Shown here one piece after another: positions 7,240 through 16,335 of a DNA stretch of 64,000 nt. The translations under genes and the position numbers were made by a program. The stretch lies in contig NZ_QPNC01000006.1 in NCBI RefSeq assembly GCF_003386285.1, positions 186,001 to 250,000 of the forward strand, in the 5' to 3' direction. Numbering within the stretch: the first letter of the stretch is position 1; the number at the start of each line of letters is the position of its first letter. Origin of the DNA: Nocardiopsis sp. FIRDI 009 (GTDB taxonomy: Bacteria > Actinomycetota > Actinomycetes > Streptosporangiales > Streptosporangiaceae). Under the pieces are notes generated by a model. It searched no databases, was not told where the DNA came from, and saw nothing but the letters and a program-made list of their open reading frames with translations.

Positions 7240-8412
7240 TCAGTACGACTTGGGCAGGCCGAGGGACTGCTGGGCCACGTAGTTGAGCACCATCTCCCGG
7301 CTGACCGGGGCGATCCGGGCCAGGCGCGCGGCCACGACGGCCGCGCCCAGTCCGTACTCGCTGGCCAGGCCGTTCCCGCCGAGGGTCTGCACCGCCTGGT
7401 CGACCGATCGCACGCACGCCTCGGCGGCGGCGTACTTGGCCATGTTGGCCGCCTCCCCCGCCCCCGCGTCGTCGCCGGAATCGTAGCGGAGCGCGGCGTG
7501 CTGGGTCATCAACCGGGCCTGCTCCGTCTCGATCTTGACCTGCGCGAGCGGGTGCGCCAGCCCCTGGTGGGCGCCGATGGGCGTGTCCCGCCACACCGTG
7601 CGCTCCCTGGCGTAGCCGACCGCCTTGCCCAGGGCGTGCAGGGCGCTCCCGGTGGCCATCGAGGCCGCCATGATCCGCTCGGGGTTGAGCCCGGCGAAGA
7701 GCTGGAGCAGCCCCGCCTCGGGGTCGCCGACCAGGGCGTCGCCGGGCAGGCGGACGTCGTCCATGAACAGCTGGAACTGGTGGTCCGGGCTGACCAGGTC
7801 CATCTCGATCGGGCGCGCCTCGAACCCGGGGGTGTCGGTGGGCACGACGAACAGCGCCGCGCTCAGGCGGCCGGTCGCCTCGTCCTCGATCCGGCCGACG
7901 ATCAGGACCGCGTCGGCCACGTCCACTCCGGAGATGAAGGTCTTGCGGCCGTTGAGCACCCAGCCGTCGCCGTCGCGGCGGGCGGTGGTGGTGATGCGGT
8001 GGGCGTTGGAACCGGCGTCGGGTTCGGTGATGGCGAAGGCCATGATCGCCTCGCCGGTGGCCAGGCCGGGCAGCCACCGGTCGCGCTGGGCCGGGGTGCC
8101 GAAGCGGGACAGGACGGTTCCGCAGATGGCCGGGGAGACCACCATCATCAGGGTGGGGCACCCGGCGGCGGCGAACTCCTCCAGGACGGCGGCCAGGTCG
8201 CCGATGCCGCCTCCGCCGCCGCCGTACTCCTGGGGGATGTTGACGCCCAGGTAGCCGAGGCGTCCGGCCTCCTCCCACAGCTCGGTGAGGTAGGCGCCCT
8301 CCCGGGCGCGGGATCTGTAGTAGTCGGATCCGTACTTGTCGGCGAGCGCGGCGACGGCGGCGCGCAGTTCGCGGCGTTCGGACGGTTCGTCGAAGGTCAT
8401 GGCCCCGGTCAC
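7240..8412 (-). CDS. Acyl-CoA dehydrogenase
   Basis: The 390-residue flavoprotein oxidises an acyl-CoA to the 2-enoyl-CoA and passes electrons to electron-transfer flavoprotein. Seen motifs include the substrate/FAD region AFAITEPDAGSNAHRITTTA and the C-terminal QTLGGNGLASEYG, with normal family length. It ends an operon of AtuA-like protein, carboxyltransferase and biotin carboxylase, so its product is probably carboxylated by those enzymes (isovaleryl-CoA or citronellyl-CoA type substrates). GTG 8412 is chosen because it overlaps the upstream stop as GTGA and has GAAGGGA before it; an ATG at 8400 would remove four residues. Confidence 0.93.
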   Translation of the reverse strand: MTGAMTFDEPSERRELRAAVAALADKYGSDYYRSRAREGAYLTELWEEAGRLGYLGVNIPQEYGGGGGGIGDLAAVLEEFAAAGCPTLMMVVSPAICGTVLSRFGTPAQRDRWLPGLATGEAIMAFAITEPDAGSNAHRITTTARRDGDGWVLNGRKTFISGVDVADAVLIVGRIEDEATGRLSAALFVVPTDTPGFEARPIEMDLVSPDHQFQLFMDDVRLPGDALVGDPEAGLLQLFAGLNPERIMAASMATGSALHALGKAVGYARERTVWRDTPIGAHQGLAHPLAQVKIETEQARLMTQHAALRYDSGDDAGAGEAANMAKYAAAEACVRSVDQAVQTLGGNGLASEYGLGAAVVAARLARIAPVSREMVLNYVAQQSLGLPKSY

Positions 8413-10517
8413 GTGTCGGTCCCTTCGTGGTCCTGGTAGTCGAGTACGGCGAGGGGCGCCCCGGCGGGCACCCGCTGTCCCGTCGCGACCGGGAGCTCCC
8501 GGACGGCACCGGCGGCGGGAGCGGTGACGCGGTGCTCCATCTTCATGGCTTCCAGGCGCAGCAGGGTCTGCCCCGCGCGCACCTTCTCCCCCACGGCCAC
8601 GTCCACGGCGGTGACCGTGCCCGGCATGGGCGCGGGCAGCGCGCCCGGGTCGACGGCGGCCTCGGGGGCCGGCAGGGGGTCGACCGGGGTGAGGGTGACC
8701 GAGCCCTGGGGGGAGTCGACGTGGACGTCGGGGTCGCCGTCGTACCGGTGGACGGTGAAGGGGCGGCGCAGGCCGTCGACCTCCAGCACCACCAGGTCGG
8801 GTGCGGCGGACAGGACGCGGACGTCGGCGCGTTCGGGGACGTGGGTCCCGCGGACGGACCGGTAGGAGGCGGTGACGGGTGCTCCGCCGTCTCCGGCGCG
8901 GACGTAGGAGCGGGTGCGCGGGTGGGCGGGGAGGTTGCGCCAGTCGGCGGGGATCCCGGTGGGGACGGGGGTGCGGGTTCGGGCGGCCTCGGTCGCGGAC
9001 AGGCTCGCGGCCAGGGCGGCCAGGTGCGCGGTGTCGGTGTCGGCGAGCGGCTGGGCGAGCGCGGTGAGCCGGTCGCCGGTGAGGTAGCCGGTGGTGAGCC
9101 GGGCCCGCCGGGCGGGGTCGGAGTGGTCGGCGTCGGTGAAGGCGGGGTGGCGCAGGGCGCGGACGAGCAGGTCGCGGTTGGTGCCCACACCGTGTATCCG
9201 GGCGGTGGCCAGGGCCGCGGACAGGCGGCGCAGGGCGTCGCGGCGGTCGCGGCCGTAGGCGATGACCTTGGCGAGCATGGGGTCGAAGTCGGCGCCGACG
9301 GTGTCGCCGGGTTCGACGCCGCTGTCCAGGCGCACCCCGGGCGCGGTGAGCGGGGTGAAGGCTGCGGTGACGCCGGGGACGTCGAAGGAGCGCAGCACCC
9401 CGGTCCGGGGCCGCCAGTCCCGGCGCGGGTCCTCGGCGTACAGGCGGACCTCGATCGCGTGGCCGCGCGGGGCGGGTGGGCCGGAGTCGGGCAGGGGTTC
9501 GCCCTCGGCGACGCGGATCTGCCACTCGACCAGGTCGAGGCCGGTGACGCACTCGGTGACCGGGTGCTCGACCTGGAGGCGGGTGTTCATCTCCAGGAAG
9601 ACCGGGTCACCGGGGCCGTCGTCACGGACGGGGACGAGGAACTCGGCGGTTCCGGCGCCCGTGTAGCCGATCGCCCGGGCCATGTCGCGGGCGGCCTCGT
9701 GCAGGCGGGTCCGCAGGGGGTCGGGGAGTCCGGGCGCGGGGGCCTCCTCGATCACCTTCTGGTGGCGGCGCTGGACGGAGCAGTCGCGTTCGCCCACGAC
9801 CCACACGGTGCCGTGGGCGTCGGCGAGGATCTGCACCTCGACGTGGCGGCCGTGGTCGACGTAGGGCTCGCAGAAGACGGTCGGGTCGCCGAACGCGGCC
9901 GCGGCCTCGGCGCGGGCGGAGGCGGCGGCGCCGGGCAGGTCGACGAGGTCGCGGACGACGCGCATGCCGCGGCCGCCGCCCCCGGCGGCGGCCTTGACGA
10001 GGACGGGCAGGTGGTCGGCGGTGACGTCGTCGGGGGCCAGGGCGGCGGCGACGGGGACCCCGGCCCGGTGGGCGAGGTCCTTGGCGCGGGTCTTGGAGCT
10101 CATGGCGGCGATGGCGTCGGGAGGTGGGCCGACCCAGGTGAGTCCGGCGTCGGTGACGGCGCGGGCGAGGTCGGCGCTCTCGGAGAGGAAGCCGTAGCCG
10201 GGGTGGACGGCGTCGGCTCCGGCCGTCCGGGCGGCGTCGACCAGGGCGCGGGGGTCGAGGTAGGCGGCGGCCGGTCCGGCGCCGTCGGGAACGGGCAGGC
10301 GCACGGCGGTGTCGGCCTCGGCCACGTGCGCGGCGGCGGCCTCGGCGGGGGTGTCGGCGTGGACGGCGACGGTGGCGATGCCCAGGACGCGGCAGGTGCG
10401 CAGGACGCGGCGGGCGATCTCGCCGCGGTTGGCGACCAGGAGGGTGGACACGGGGGTGGCGGGGGGCGGGACGGGGCTCGGTGCGGCCCGGGGTGAGGGC
10501 GGTTCGGGGCGGTGCAC
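8409..10517 (-). CDS. Acyl-CoA carboxylase alpha subunit (biotin carboxylase plus BCCP)
   Basis: The 702-residue protein carries the ATP-dependent biotin carboxylase (from LLVANRGEIARRVLR at about residue 25 to 470; ATP-binding AAAGGGGRGM; catalytic QRRHQKVIEEAPAP; EMNTRLQVEHPVTE) and a C-terminal biotin carrier domain with EAMKME. The biotinylated lysine is at about residue 659. It acts with the carboxyltransferase encoded just upstream. GTG 10517 is preceded by GAGGAG at good spacing; a GTG at 10451 has no ribosome site. The AtuA neighbour suggests 3-methylcrotonyl-CoA or geranyl-CoA as substrate, which sequence alone cannot settle. Confidence 0.93.
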   Translation of the reverse strand: MHRPEPPSPRAAPSPVPPPATPVSTLLVANRGEIARRVLRTCRVLGIATVAVHADTPAEAAAAHVAEADTAVRLPVPDGAGPAAAYLDPRALVDAARTAGADAVHPGYGFLSESADLARAVTDAGLTWVGPPPDAIAAMSSKTRAKDLAHRAGVPVAAALAPDDVTADHLPVLVKAAAGGGGRGMRVVRDLVDLPGAAASARAEAAAAFGDPTVFCEPYVDHGRHVEVQILADAHGTVWVVGERDCSVQRRHQKVIEEAPAPGLPDPLRTRLHEAARDMARAIGYTGAGTAEFLVPVRDDGPGDPVFLEMNTRLQVEHPVTECVTGLDLVEWQIRVAEGEPLPDSGPPAPRGHAIEVRLYAEDPRRDWRPRTGVLRSFDVPGVTAAFTPLTAPGVRLDSGVEPGDTVGADFDPMLAKVIAYGRDRRDALRRLSAALATARIHGVGTNRDLLVRALRHPAFTDADHSDPARRARLTTGYLTGDRLTALAQPLADTDTAHLAALAASLSATEAARTRTPVPTGIPADWRNLPAHPRTRSYVRAGDGGAPVTASYRSVRGTHVPERADVRVLSAAPDLVVLEVDGLRRPFTVHRYDGDPDVHVDSPQGSVTLTPVDPLPAPEAAVDPGALPAPMPGTVTAVDVAVGEKVRAGQTLLRLEAMKMEHRVTAPAAGAVRELPVATGQRVPAGAPLAVLDYQDHEGTDT

Positions 10518-10543
10518 GTCGGGTCTCCTCTCCACGTCCGGGG

Positions 10544-12190
10544 TCACATCCGGAAGACGCCGAAGCGGTCGGCGCCCCGGACGGGGGCGTTGTGCGCGAA
10601 GGACAGGCACAGGCCCAGGACGGTGCGGGTGTCGCGGGGATCGATGACGCCGTCGTCGTAGACCCGGCCGGACAGGAACAGGGGCAGGGACTCGGCCTCG
10701 ATCTGCCGCTCGACCATCTCGCGCATCGCGGTGTCCTGGTCCTCGTCGTAGGGTTGGCCCTTCCGGGCGGCGGACTGGCGGGCGACGATCGACAGCACCT
10801 CGGCCAGTTGGCGCGGCCCCATGACGGCCGAGCGGGCGCTGGGCCAGGCGAACAGGAACCGGGGGTCGTAGGCGCGGCCGCACATGCCGTAGTGCCCGGC
10901 TCCGTAGGAGGCGCCGATGAGCACGGAGAAGTGCGGGACGGTGCTGTTGGAGACGGCGTTGATCATCATCGAGCCGTGCTTGATGATGCCGCCCTGCTCG
11001 TACTCGCGGCCGACCATGTAGCCGGTGGTGTTGTGCAGGAAGACCAGGGGTGTGTCGGCCCGGTTGGCGAGCTGGATGAACTGGGCGGCCTTCTGCGCCT
11101 CGGCGCTGAACAGGACGCCGTTGTCGTTGGCCAGGATCCCGACCGGGTAGCCGTGCAGGGTGGCCCATCCGGTGACCAGGCCGGGGCCGTAGGCGGGTTT
11201 GAACTCGTCCAGGACCGAGCCGTCGACGACGCGGGCGATGACCTCGCGCGGGTCGACGGGGACCTTGAGGTCGGGCGGCATGACGCCCAGCAGCTCCTCG
11301 GCCGGGTAGCGGGGTTCGGGGGCGGGCGCGGCGGGGGATGGGCCGGCCTTGGTCCGGTTGAGGCGGGCGACGACGCGGCGGCCGATACGCAGGGCGTCGC
11401 GTTCGTCCTCGGCGAGGTGGTCGGCGAGGCCGGAGACCTCGGCGTGCATGCGCGCGCCGCCCAGGGACTCGTCGTCGCTCTCCTCCCCGGTGGCCGCCTT
11501 GACCAGGGGCGGACCGCCGAGGAACACCTTCGAGCGGTCGCGGACCATGACCACGTGGTCGCACATGCCCGGGATGTAGGCGCCCCCGGCGGTGGAGTTG
11601 CCGAAGACGAGGGCGATCGTGGGCACCCCGGCGGCGGACAGGCGGGTCAGGTCGCGGAAGGTGCGTCCGCCGGGGACGAAGATCTCCTTCTGGGTGGGCA
11701 GGTCGGCGCCGCCGGACTCCACGAGGTTGATCAGCGGCATCCGGTTCTGTTCGGCGATCTGCGCCGCGCGGGCCGACTTGCGCAGCGTCCACGGGTTGCT
11801 GGAGCCGCCGCGCACGGTGGGGTCGTTGGCCACGATGACGCACTCGGTGCCGGACACGACCCCGACGCCCGTGACGACGCTGGCGCCGACGTGGAAGTCG
11901 CTGCCCCAGGCGGCCAGGGGGGACAGTTCGAGGAAGGGGCTGCCCTCGTCCAGGAGGAGTTCGATCCGTTCGCGGGCGAGCAGGCCGCCCCGTGACCGGT
12001 GGCGGTCGACGTAGCGCTGTCCGCCCCCGGCCACGGCCTTGGCGTGTTCGGCGTCGATCTCGGCGAGGGCGGTCAGCATGGCCCCGCGGGCCTCGGCGAA
12101 GGCGGGCGCGGCGGTGTCCAGGCGGGTGGGCAGGACCGTGCCGGAGGTGCCCGGCGGGGGCGGCGGGGCGGGGCGGGAGGGTGTGCTCAC
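10544..12190 (-). CDS. Acyl-CoA carboxylase beta subunit (carboxyltransferase)
   Basis: The 548-residue enzyme moves the carboxyl group from biotin to an acyl-CoA. Both crotonase-fold halves are present: an N-terminal half with VANDPTVRGGSSNPWTLRK, ESGGADLPTQKEIF and GNSTAGGAYIPGM, and a C-terminal half with FLHNTTGYMVGREYEQGGI and GASYGAGHYGMCGRAYDPRF. It is closest in layout to 3-methylcrotonyl-CoA and geranyl-CoA carboxylases. GTG 12190 overlaps the AtuA stop as GTGA, and GAGGAGGGGGA in the end of AtuA is the ribosome site, so it is translationally coupled. Confidence 0.93.
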   Translation of the reverse strand: MSTPSRPAPPPPPGTSGTVLPTRLDTAAPAFAEARGAMLTALAEIDAEHAKAVAGGGQRYVDRHRSRGGLLARERIELLLDEGSPFLELSPLAAWGSDFHVGASVVTGVGVVSGTECVIVANDPTVRGGSSNPWTLRKSARAAQIAEQNRMPLINLVESGGADLPTQKEIFVPGGRTFRDLTRLSAAGVPTIALVFGNSTAGGAYIPGMCDHVVMVRDRSKVFLGGPPLVKAATGEESDDESLGGARMHAEVSGLADHLAEDERDALRIGRRVVARLNRTKAGPSPAAPAPEPRYPAEELLGVMPPDLKVPVDPREVIARVVDGSVLDEFKPAYGPGLVTGWATLHGYPVGILANDNGVLFSAEAQKAAQFIQLANRADTPLVFLHNTTGYMVGREYEQGGIIKHGSMMINAVSNSTVPHFSVLIGASYGAGHYGMCGRAYDPRFLFAWPSARSAVMGPRQLAEVLSIVARQSAARKGQPYDEDQDTAMREMVERQIEAESLPLFLSGRVYDDGVIDPRDTRTVLGLCLSFAHNAPVRGADRFGVFRM

Positions 12191-13929
12191 AGCGCGTCCC
12201 CCTCCTCCAGCAGCGGTCGGGGGATCGGTACTCGTCGGGCCCGCAGCCACTCCCCCAGCCCCTTGGCCTGGGGGTCCGGCCCCTCGCGTCGGGGGGCGCC
12301 GGGGGCGAGCAGGCCCTCGATCCAGAAGTTCACGGCGCGCAGGTTGGGCAGCGCGTGGCGGGTGATCTTGAGGTCGGCGGTCTCGGGGAGGAGTTCGCGC
12401 AGGCGGTCGGCGGTGAGTTCGTGGGCGAGCCACCGCCATCCCGGATCGGTGCGGGCCCACACGCCCACGTTGGCGTCGGCGCCCTTGTCCCCGCTGCGGG
12501 CGCCCAGGACCAGCCCGAGGGGGGCGAGCCGCACCGGGTGCGGGGGCAGGGGTTCGGGCAGCGGGGGTTCGGGGAGGTCGAGGAGCGCGCGGGTGCGGTC
12601 AGGCGGCGGGATCAGCGCGCTGTCGCCGTCGGGGAGGATGACGGTGTGCTCCACCTCGGCGGCGGGGACCAGCGCCTGGGTGATGGCGACCCCGTCGGGG
12701 CGGGCGTCGCGCGGCGGCGCGGCCAGGTGGAACCCGGCGTAGCTGGCCAGGGCCAGTTCGACGGCGGTGGCGCCGAAGGAGCGGCCGACTGTGGCGGGGT
12801 CGTGGTCGCGGGCCACGACGCGCAGGCGGGCGGTGGCGGAGTCCTGGTCGGCGGCGTGGGGGTCGCGCGCGGGTGTGAACTCGAAGTGCAGCTCGCCGGG
12901 CCTGCGTCCGGCGAGGGCGGCGCGCATCTGGCGTTCGGCGTGGCGGGCCTTGTCCTGGGCGTCCAGGCCGGTGATGAGGAACTCGACCTCGCCCCGGAAA
13001 CCGGTGAGGCTGGTCAGTCCCACCTTGAGGTCGGGGGGCGGGGCCTCCCCGCGTACGCCGCTGACGCGGACCCGGTCGGGGCCCTGCTGGTCGAGCCGGA
13101 CGGTGTCCAGCCGCGCGGTGACGTCGGGCCCGGCGTAGCGGGGTCCGGCGATCTCGTAGACGAGCTGGGCGGTGACGGTCCCGGTGGTGACGGCGCCGCC
13201 GAAGCCGGGGTGCTTGGTGATGACCGCGCCGCCGTCGGCGTGGATCTCGGCGAGGGGGAATCCGGGGCGGTCGAGGTCGCGGCCCTGGCGCAGCAGGTCG
13301 GCGGCGAAGGCGTAGTTGCCTCCGGTGGCCTGGGCGCCGCACTCGATGACGTGTCCGGCCACGGTCGCTCCGGCCAGGGCGTCGAGGTCGTCGCGGGTCC
13401 AGCCGTGGTGGGAGATGGCGGGGCCCACGGTCAGGGAGGCGTCGGTGACGCGGCCGGTGACCACGATGTCGGCGCCCGCGTCCAGGCAGGCGGCGATGCC
13501 GAAGGCGCCCAGGTAGGCGTTGGCGGTCAGGGGGGTGCCGAGGTTGAGCTCCTCCGCGCGGTGGAGGAGGTCGTCGCCGGTGACGACGGCGATGCGGGGG
13601 GCCAGGTCGCACTGGTCGGCCAGTTCGGTGAGCCGGTCGGCGAGGCCGCGCGGGTTGAGCCCGCCCGCGTTGGCGACCACCCGGATCCGGCGCTCCATGA
13701 CCAGGGACAGGCACTCGCGCATCTGGCTCAGGAAGGTCCTGGCGTAGCCGCGGCCCGGGTCGGCGAGCTGGTCGCGGCCCAGGATCGCCATGGTCAGCTC
13801 GGCCAGGTAGTCCCCGGTGAGGACGTCCAGGGGGCCGCCGGTGAGCATGTCGCGGACCGCGGAGAAGCGGTCGCCGTAGAAACCGGAGGCGTTCCCGACG
13901 CGCAGCGGGGGCGCTGGTGTCGCAGTCAT
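12187..13929 (-). CDS. AtuA-family protein (DUF1446, acyclic terpene utilization type)
   Basis: The 580-residue protein has a DUF1446 domain (about residues 10-450; VGNASGFYGDR, VANAGGLNPRG, VTGRVTDASLTVGP, GYLVIE-type region read here as VIECGAQATGGNY) and the C-terminal AtuA-like ferredoxin-fold domain (about 480-570; LGARSGDKGADANVGVWAR). AtuA lies in the citronellol/geraniol operon of Pseudomonas; its chemistry is not established. It is the first gene of this carboxylase operon. ATG 13929 lacks a clear ribosome site. Many actinomycete operons pair this family with methylcrotonyl-type carboxylases, so leucine or terpene breakdown are both possible. Confidence 0.88.
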   Translation of the reverse strand: MTATPAPPLRVGNASGFYGDRFSAVRDMLTGGPLDVLTGDYLAELTMAILGRDQLADPGRGYARTFLSQMRECLSLVMERRIRVVANAGGLNPRGLADRLTELADQCDLAPRIAVVTGDDLLHRAEELNLGTPLTANAYLGAFGIAACLDAGADIVVTGRVTDASLTVGPAISHHGWTRDDLDALAGATVAGHVIECGAQATGGNYAFAADLLRQGRDLDRPGFPLAEIHADGGAVITKHPGFGGAVTTGTVTAQLVYEIAGPRYAGPDVTARLDTVRLDQQGPDRVRVSGVRGEAPPPDLKVGLTSLTGFRGEVEFLITGLDAQDKARHAERQMRAALAGRRPGELHFEFTPARDPHAADQDSATARLRVVARDHDPATVGRSFGATAVELALASYAGFHLAAPPRDARPDGVAITQALVPAAEVEHTVILPDGDSALIPPPDRTRALLDLPEPPLPEPLPPHPVRLAPLGLVLGARSGDKGADANVGVWARTDPGWRWLAHELTADRLRELLPETADLKITRHALPNLRAVNFWIEGLLAPGAPRREGPDPQAKGLGEWLRARRVPIPRPLLEEGDAL

Positions 13930-13956
13930 GGATCGAGAGTGACACCGAACACACGA

Positions 13957-13982
13957 AAAAACAAGCACGTGTGATTGTTTTT
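13957..13982. promoter_or_regulatory. 26-bp palindrome upstream of the AtuA operon
   Basis: Outer arms AAAAACAA (13957-13964) and TTGTTTTT (13975-13982) flank an inner core GCACGTGTGA; 22 of 26 positions are symmetric. The AT-rich arms stand out in GC-rich DNA. It lies 27 bases upstream of the AtuA start, where a TetR-family repressor would act. Confidence 0.6.
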
Positions 13983-14081
13983 CTCCGTATCGTCCCGATG
14001 CGCACCACATGGCCGGAAGTGGCCACGGGGTGCGGGTTGGTGAGTCCGCGCCGGGGGAGACGCGCGGGGTAGTTTGGCGCG

Positions 14082-14708
14082 GTGAGTACCTCCCACGACG
14101 ACAACAAACCCAGCACGGACGCCTCCGGGGACGCGCCCGCCGAGGCCGCCGAGGCGAACGCGGAGAAGTCCACCGCGCCGACCGGGGAGGCCGCCGGGGA
14201 CGGACGCGGAGCCGGGGCCACGGTGAAGGACGCCGGAGACGGGACCGCGTCGGCGGGCGCCGGGGCCGACGGCGCCGAGAACGGGGACGCGAGCGAGGAC
14301 TTCCTCATGGGCACGCCCCTGCCGCCCGCCTCCACCCTGGGCGGTGTCTTCTCCGCCGAGACCTTCGCCGTGGTCGGTCTGCTCCTGCTGTCCCCCGTCA
14401 TCATCAACTCGCGGCTCTTCGAGTTCTTCGGCTGGTTCGTGCTCGGCGGCGCGGTCTCGGCACCCGCCGGCACCGGTTCCGAGATCACGGTGGCGGGCGG
14501 GCTCAGCGCCCTGGCCGTCCTCTCCGGGGCGGTCTCCCTGTTCCGGAGCGGGGCGCACACGCGGGCCTCGGCACGCTGGGTGGCGGCGGCGACGGTGCTC
14601 GTCGGCGCGCTGTTCCTGCTGCTCGCGGTCACCACCTACGCCTGGGTGCCCGAGCCGTCCGCGGAGTTCGGCTGGTTCGGCTACGAGCCGTACAGCCTCA
14701 ACGGCTGA
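14082..14708 (+). CDS. Membrane protein with acidic disordered N-terminus, unknown function
   Basis: The 208-residue product has about 85 residues rich in Ala, Asp, Glu and Gly, then about three hydrophobic segments: ETFAVVGLLLLSPVIINSRL, EITVAGGLSALAVLSGAVSL and RWVAAATVLVGALFLLLAV. I do not recognise the family. The GTG start is divergent from the AtuA operon, so its promoter shares the 150-base gap with the palindrome. It stands alone. Confidence 0.7.
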   Translation: MSTSHDDNKPSTDASGDAPAEAAEANAEKSTAPTGEAAGDGRGAGATVKDAGDGTASAGAGADGAENGDASEDFLMGTPLPPASTLGGVFSAETFAVVGLLLLSPVIINSRLFEFFGWFVLGGAVSAPAGTGSEITVAGGLSALAVLSGAVSLFRSGAHTRASARWVAAATVLVGALFLLLAVTTYAWVPEPSAEFGWFGYEPYSLNG

Positions 14709-14928
14709 CCCGATCCACCGCCGCTCACGTTCGGCGTCGGTGTACACGCGCGCGGCGGGTCCCGGACCGCTCCGGCCGGGTCACCCGTACCCGCGGACCG
14801 GCCCCGCCGACTGCCGGGGAGCGCCCCGGGCGGCCGGTGCCGAATCCGCGATCCCCCGGATCAGCGAGGCCGGTGGCGTGCCCGGCGCCGTCACGCGCTC
14901 CGTCCTGGACCGCGACCGCCGCCCCCTC

Positions 14929-15690
14929 TCACCACGTCCGCGCGGCACCGGCCCTGGCGGCCCTGACCGCCTCGGCCGTCGGCGTGCGCGTGAGCGGCCC
15001 GTGTCCGGGCAGCAGGAGGTCGGCGTCCAGTCCGGCGATCGTGTCGAGCGCGGCCAGCATCCGGTCGCGGTCGTGGTGGAAGATCGACGGGAGCACCTGG
15101 GGACCGGTCAGCCGGGAGATCGCGTGGCCGGTGCACAGGCTGTCCCCGGTGACGACGGCGCCCACCGAGGGCAGGTGGTAGCAGCTGTGACCGGAGGTGT
15201 GGCCGGGGGTCGGGACCGGGACAGGGCGGCCGGGAAGGTCCAGCGGTCCCTCGTCCGGGAAGGGCAGGGCGCGCACGGGCTCCCTGCTGGTACCGCCCGA
15301 CCGCAGGACGTGCAGGGTCCACGACGCCACCCCGGGGCGCCACAGGTGGGAGAGGACCGCGCCGGGCGTGGCCTGCTCGATGTACTCGCGGGCGGTGTGG
15401 GCCACCTCGCGGGGGTCCGTGTACACGGGGGTGCCGTAGCGTGCGGTGAAGCGGGGCAGGGAGCCGATGTGGTCGACGTGGGCGTGGGTGACGAGGACGG
15501 CCCGCACGTCCTCGGGACGGTGGCCGATGTGGCGGATCGACCCCTCCACGGCGTCGGCGTCACCGGGATAGCCCGCGTCGATGAGGGTGAGGTCGTCGCC
15601 CTCCTCCAGGATCACCCAGTTGACATGGGCTCCGCCGACGAAGTAGACGCCGTCCGCGGCCTTGACCACACCCTCCGGCTGTGCTGACAC
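14929..15690 (-). CDS. MBL-fold metallo-hydrolase
   Basis: The 253-residue protein has all metallo-beta-lactamase-fold metal motifs: THAHVDHIG (HxHxDH) near residue 69, GHTSGHSCYH near 172, GDSL near 190 and PGHGP near 235. It should bind two zinc or iron ions and hydrolyse an ester, thioester or lactone-type substrate in the cytoplasm; glyoxalase II, quorum-quenching lactonase and others share this outline, so the substrate is open. GTG 15690 is preceded by GGAGG. It is transcribed alone, divergent from the DGPF/ECF pair. Confidence 0.88.
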   Translation of the reverse strand: MSAQPEGVVKAADGVYFVGGAHVNWVILEEGDDLTLIDAGYPGDADAVEGSIRHIGHRPEDVRAVLVTHAHVDHIGSLPRFTARYGTPVYTDPREVAHTAREYIEQATPGAVLSHLWRPGVASWTLHVLRSGGTSREPVRALPFPDEGPLDLPGRPVPVPTPGHTSGHSCYHLPSVGAVVTGDSLCTGHAISRLTGPQVLPSIFHHDRDRMLAALDTIAGLDADLLLPGHGPLTRTPTAEAVRAARAGAARTW

Positions 15691-15900
15691 GTTTTCCCGC
15701 CTCCGGTTCCGGCGACTCTGGCCGGGGCGCGCGGCCCCGCCGCGAACGTAGCAGCGCCACCCCTGTCGGGAAAGCCCTCCGGACGCCACGAAGGTCCGCG
15801 AAAAAAGTCCGACGGCCGTGTCGATCCGCGTCGACCCGGTTCGACCTACGGATGAGAGGGTTCCACGGAGGAGCCCGGACATCCCAGGGAGTACAGAGCC

Positions 15901-16320
15901 GTGAAGTACATGCTGATCATGCGCGCGACCGACGAGGCCATGGAGAAGATGGGGGACGTCGACTTCGACGAGATTCTGGAGAAGGTCGGCAGGTTCAACG
16001 ACGAGCTGATCCGGGCCGGTGTCCTGCTCGCCGCGGAGGGCCTGTCCGACCCCGCCGAGGGCGTGGTCGTGGACACCTCCTCCGAGCCCCCGGTGGTCAC
16101 CGACGGCCCGTACGGGGAGACCAAGGAGCTGTTCGGCGGGTTCTACATCCTCAACGTGGCCTCCAAGGAGGAGGCGATCGAGTGGGCCAAGCGGATCCCG
16201 CTCGCCGGTCCCGGTTTCAGGACCGAGATCCGCCGGGTCACCACGATCGACGAGTTCCCGCAGGACAACGAGTGGATCAAGAAGGAGCGCGCGTGGCGCG
16301 AGGCCACGGGCCAGCTCTGA
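15901..16320 (+). CDS. YCII/DGPF-domain protein
   Basis: The 139-residue protein is a DGPF (YCII-related) protein: KYMLIMRATDEA at the start, then VTDGPYGETKELFGGFYIL with the DGPF-type signature read here as DGPY, and WAKRIPLAGPG. Proteins of this family are the standard genomic partners of ECF42 sigma factors, one of which follows 15 bases later. GTG 15901 is the start. The molecular role of DGPF proteins is not established; a link to stress or detoxification is suggested by the sigma factor. Confidence 0.9.
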   Translation: MKYMLIMRATDEAMEKMGDVDFDEILEKVGRFNDELIRAGVLLAAEGLSDPAEGVVVDTSSEPPVVTDGPYGETKELFGGFYILNVASKEEAIEWAKRIPLAGPGFRTEIRRVTTIDEFPQDNEWIKKERAWREATGQL

Positions 16321-16335
16321 TCGGACGGACCGGAC

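Noticed and set aside
5885..8509. Very long minus-strand open frame across the TetR and acyl-CoA dehydrogenase genes
   Set aside because: Its middle is Arg/Pro-rich shadow sequence of genes in other frames. Only the last 190-205 codons look like a protein and are annotated.
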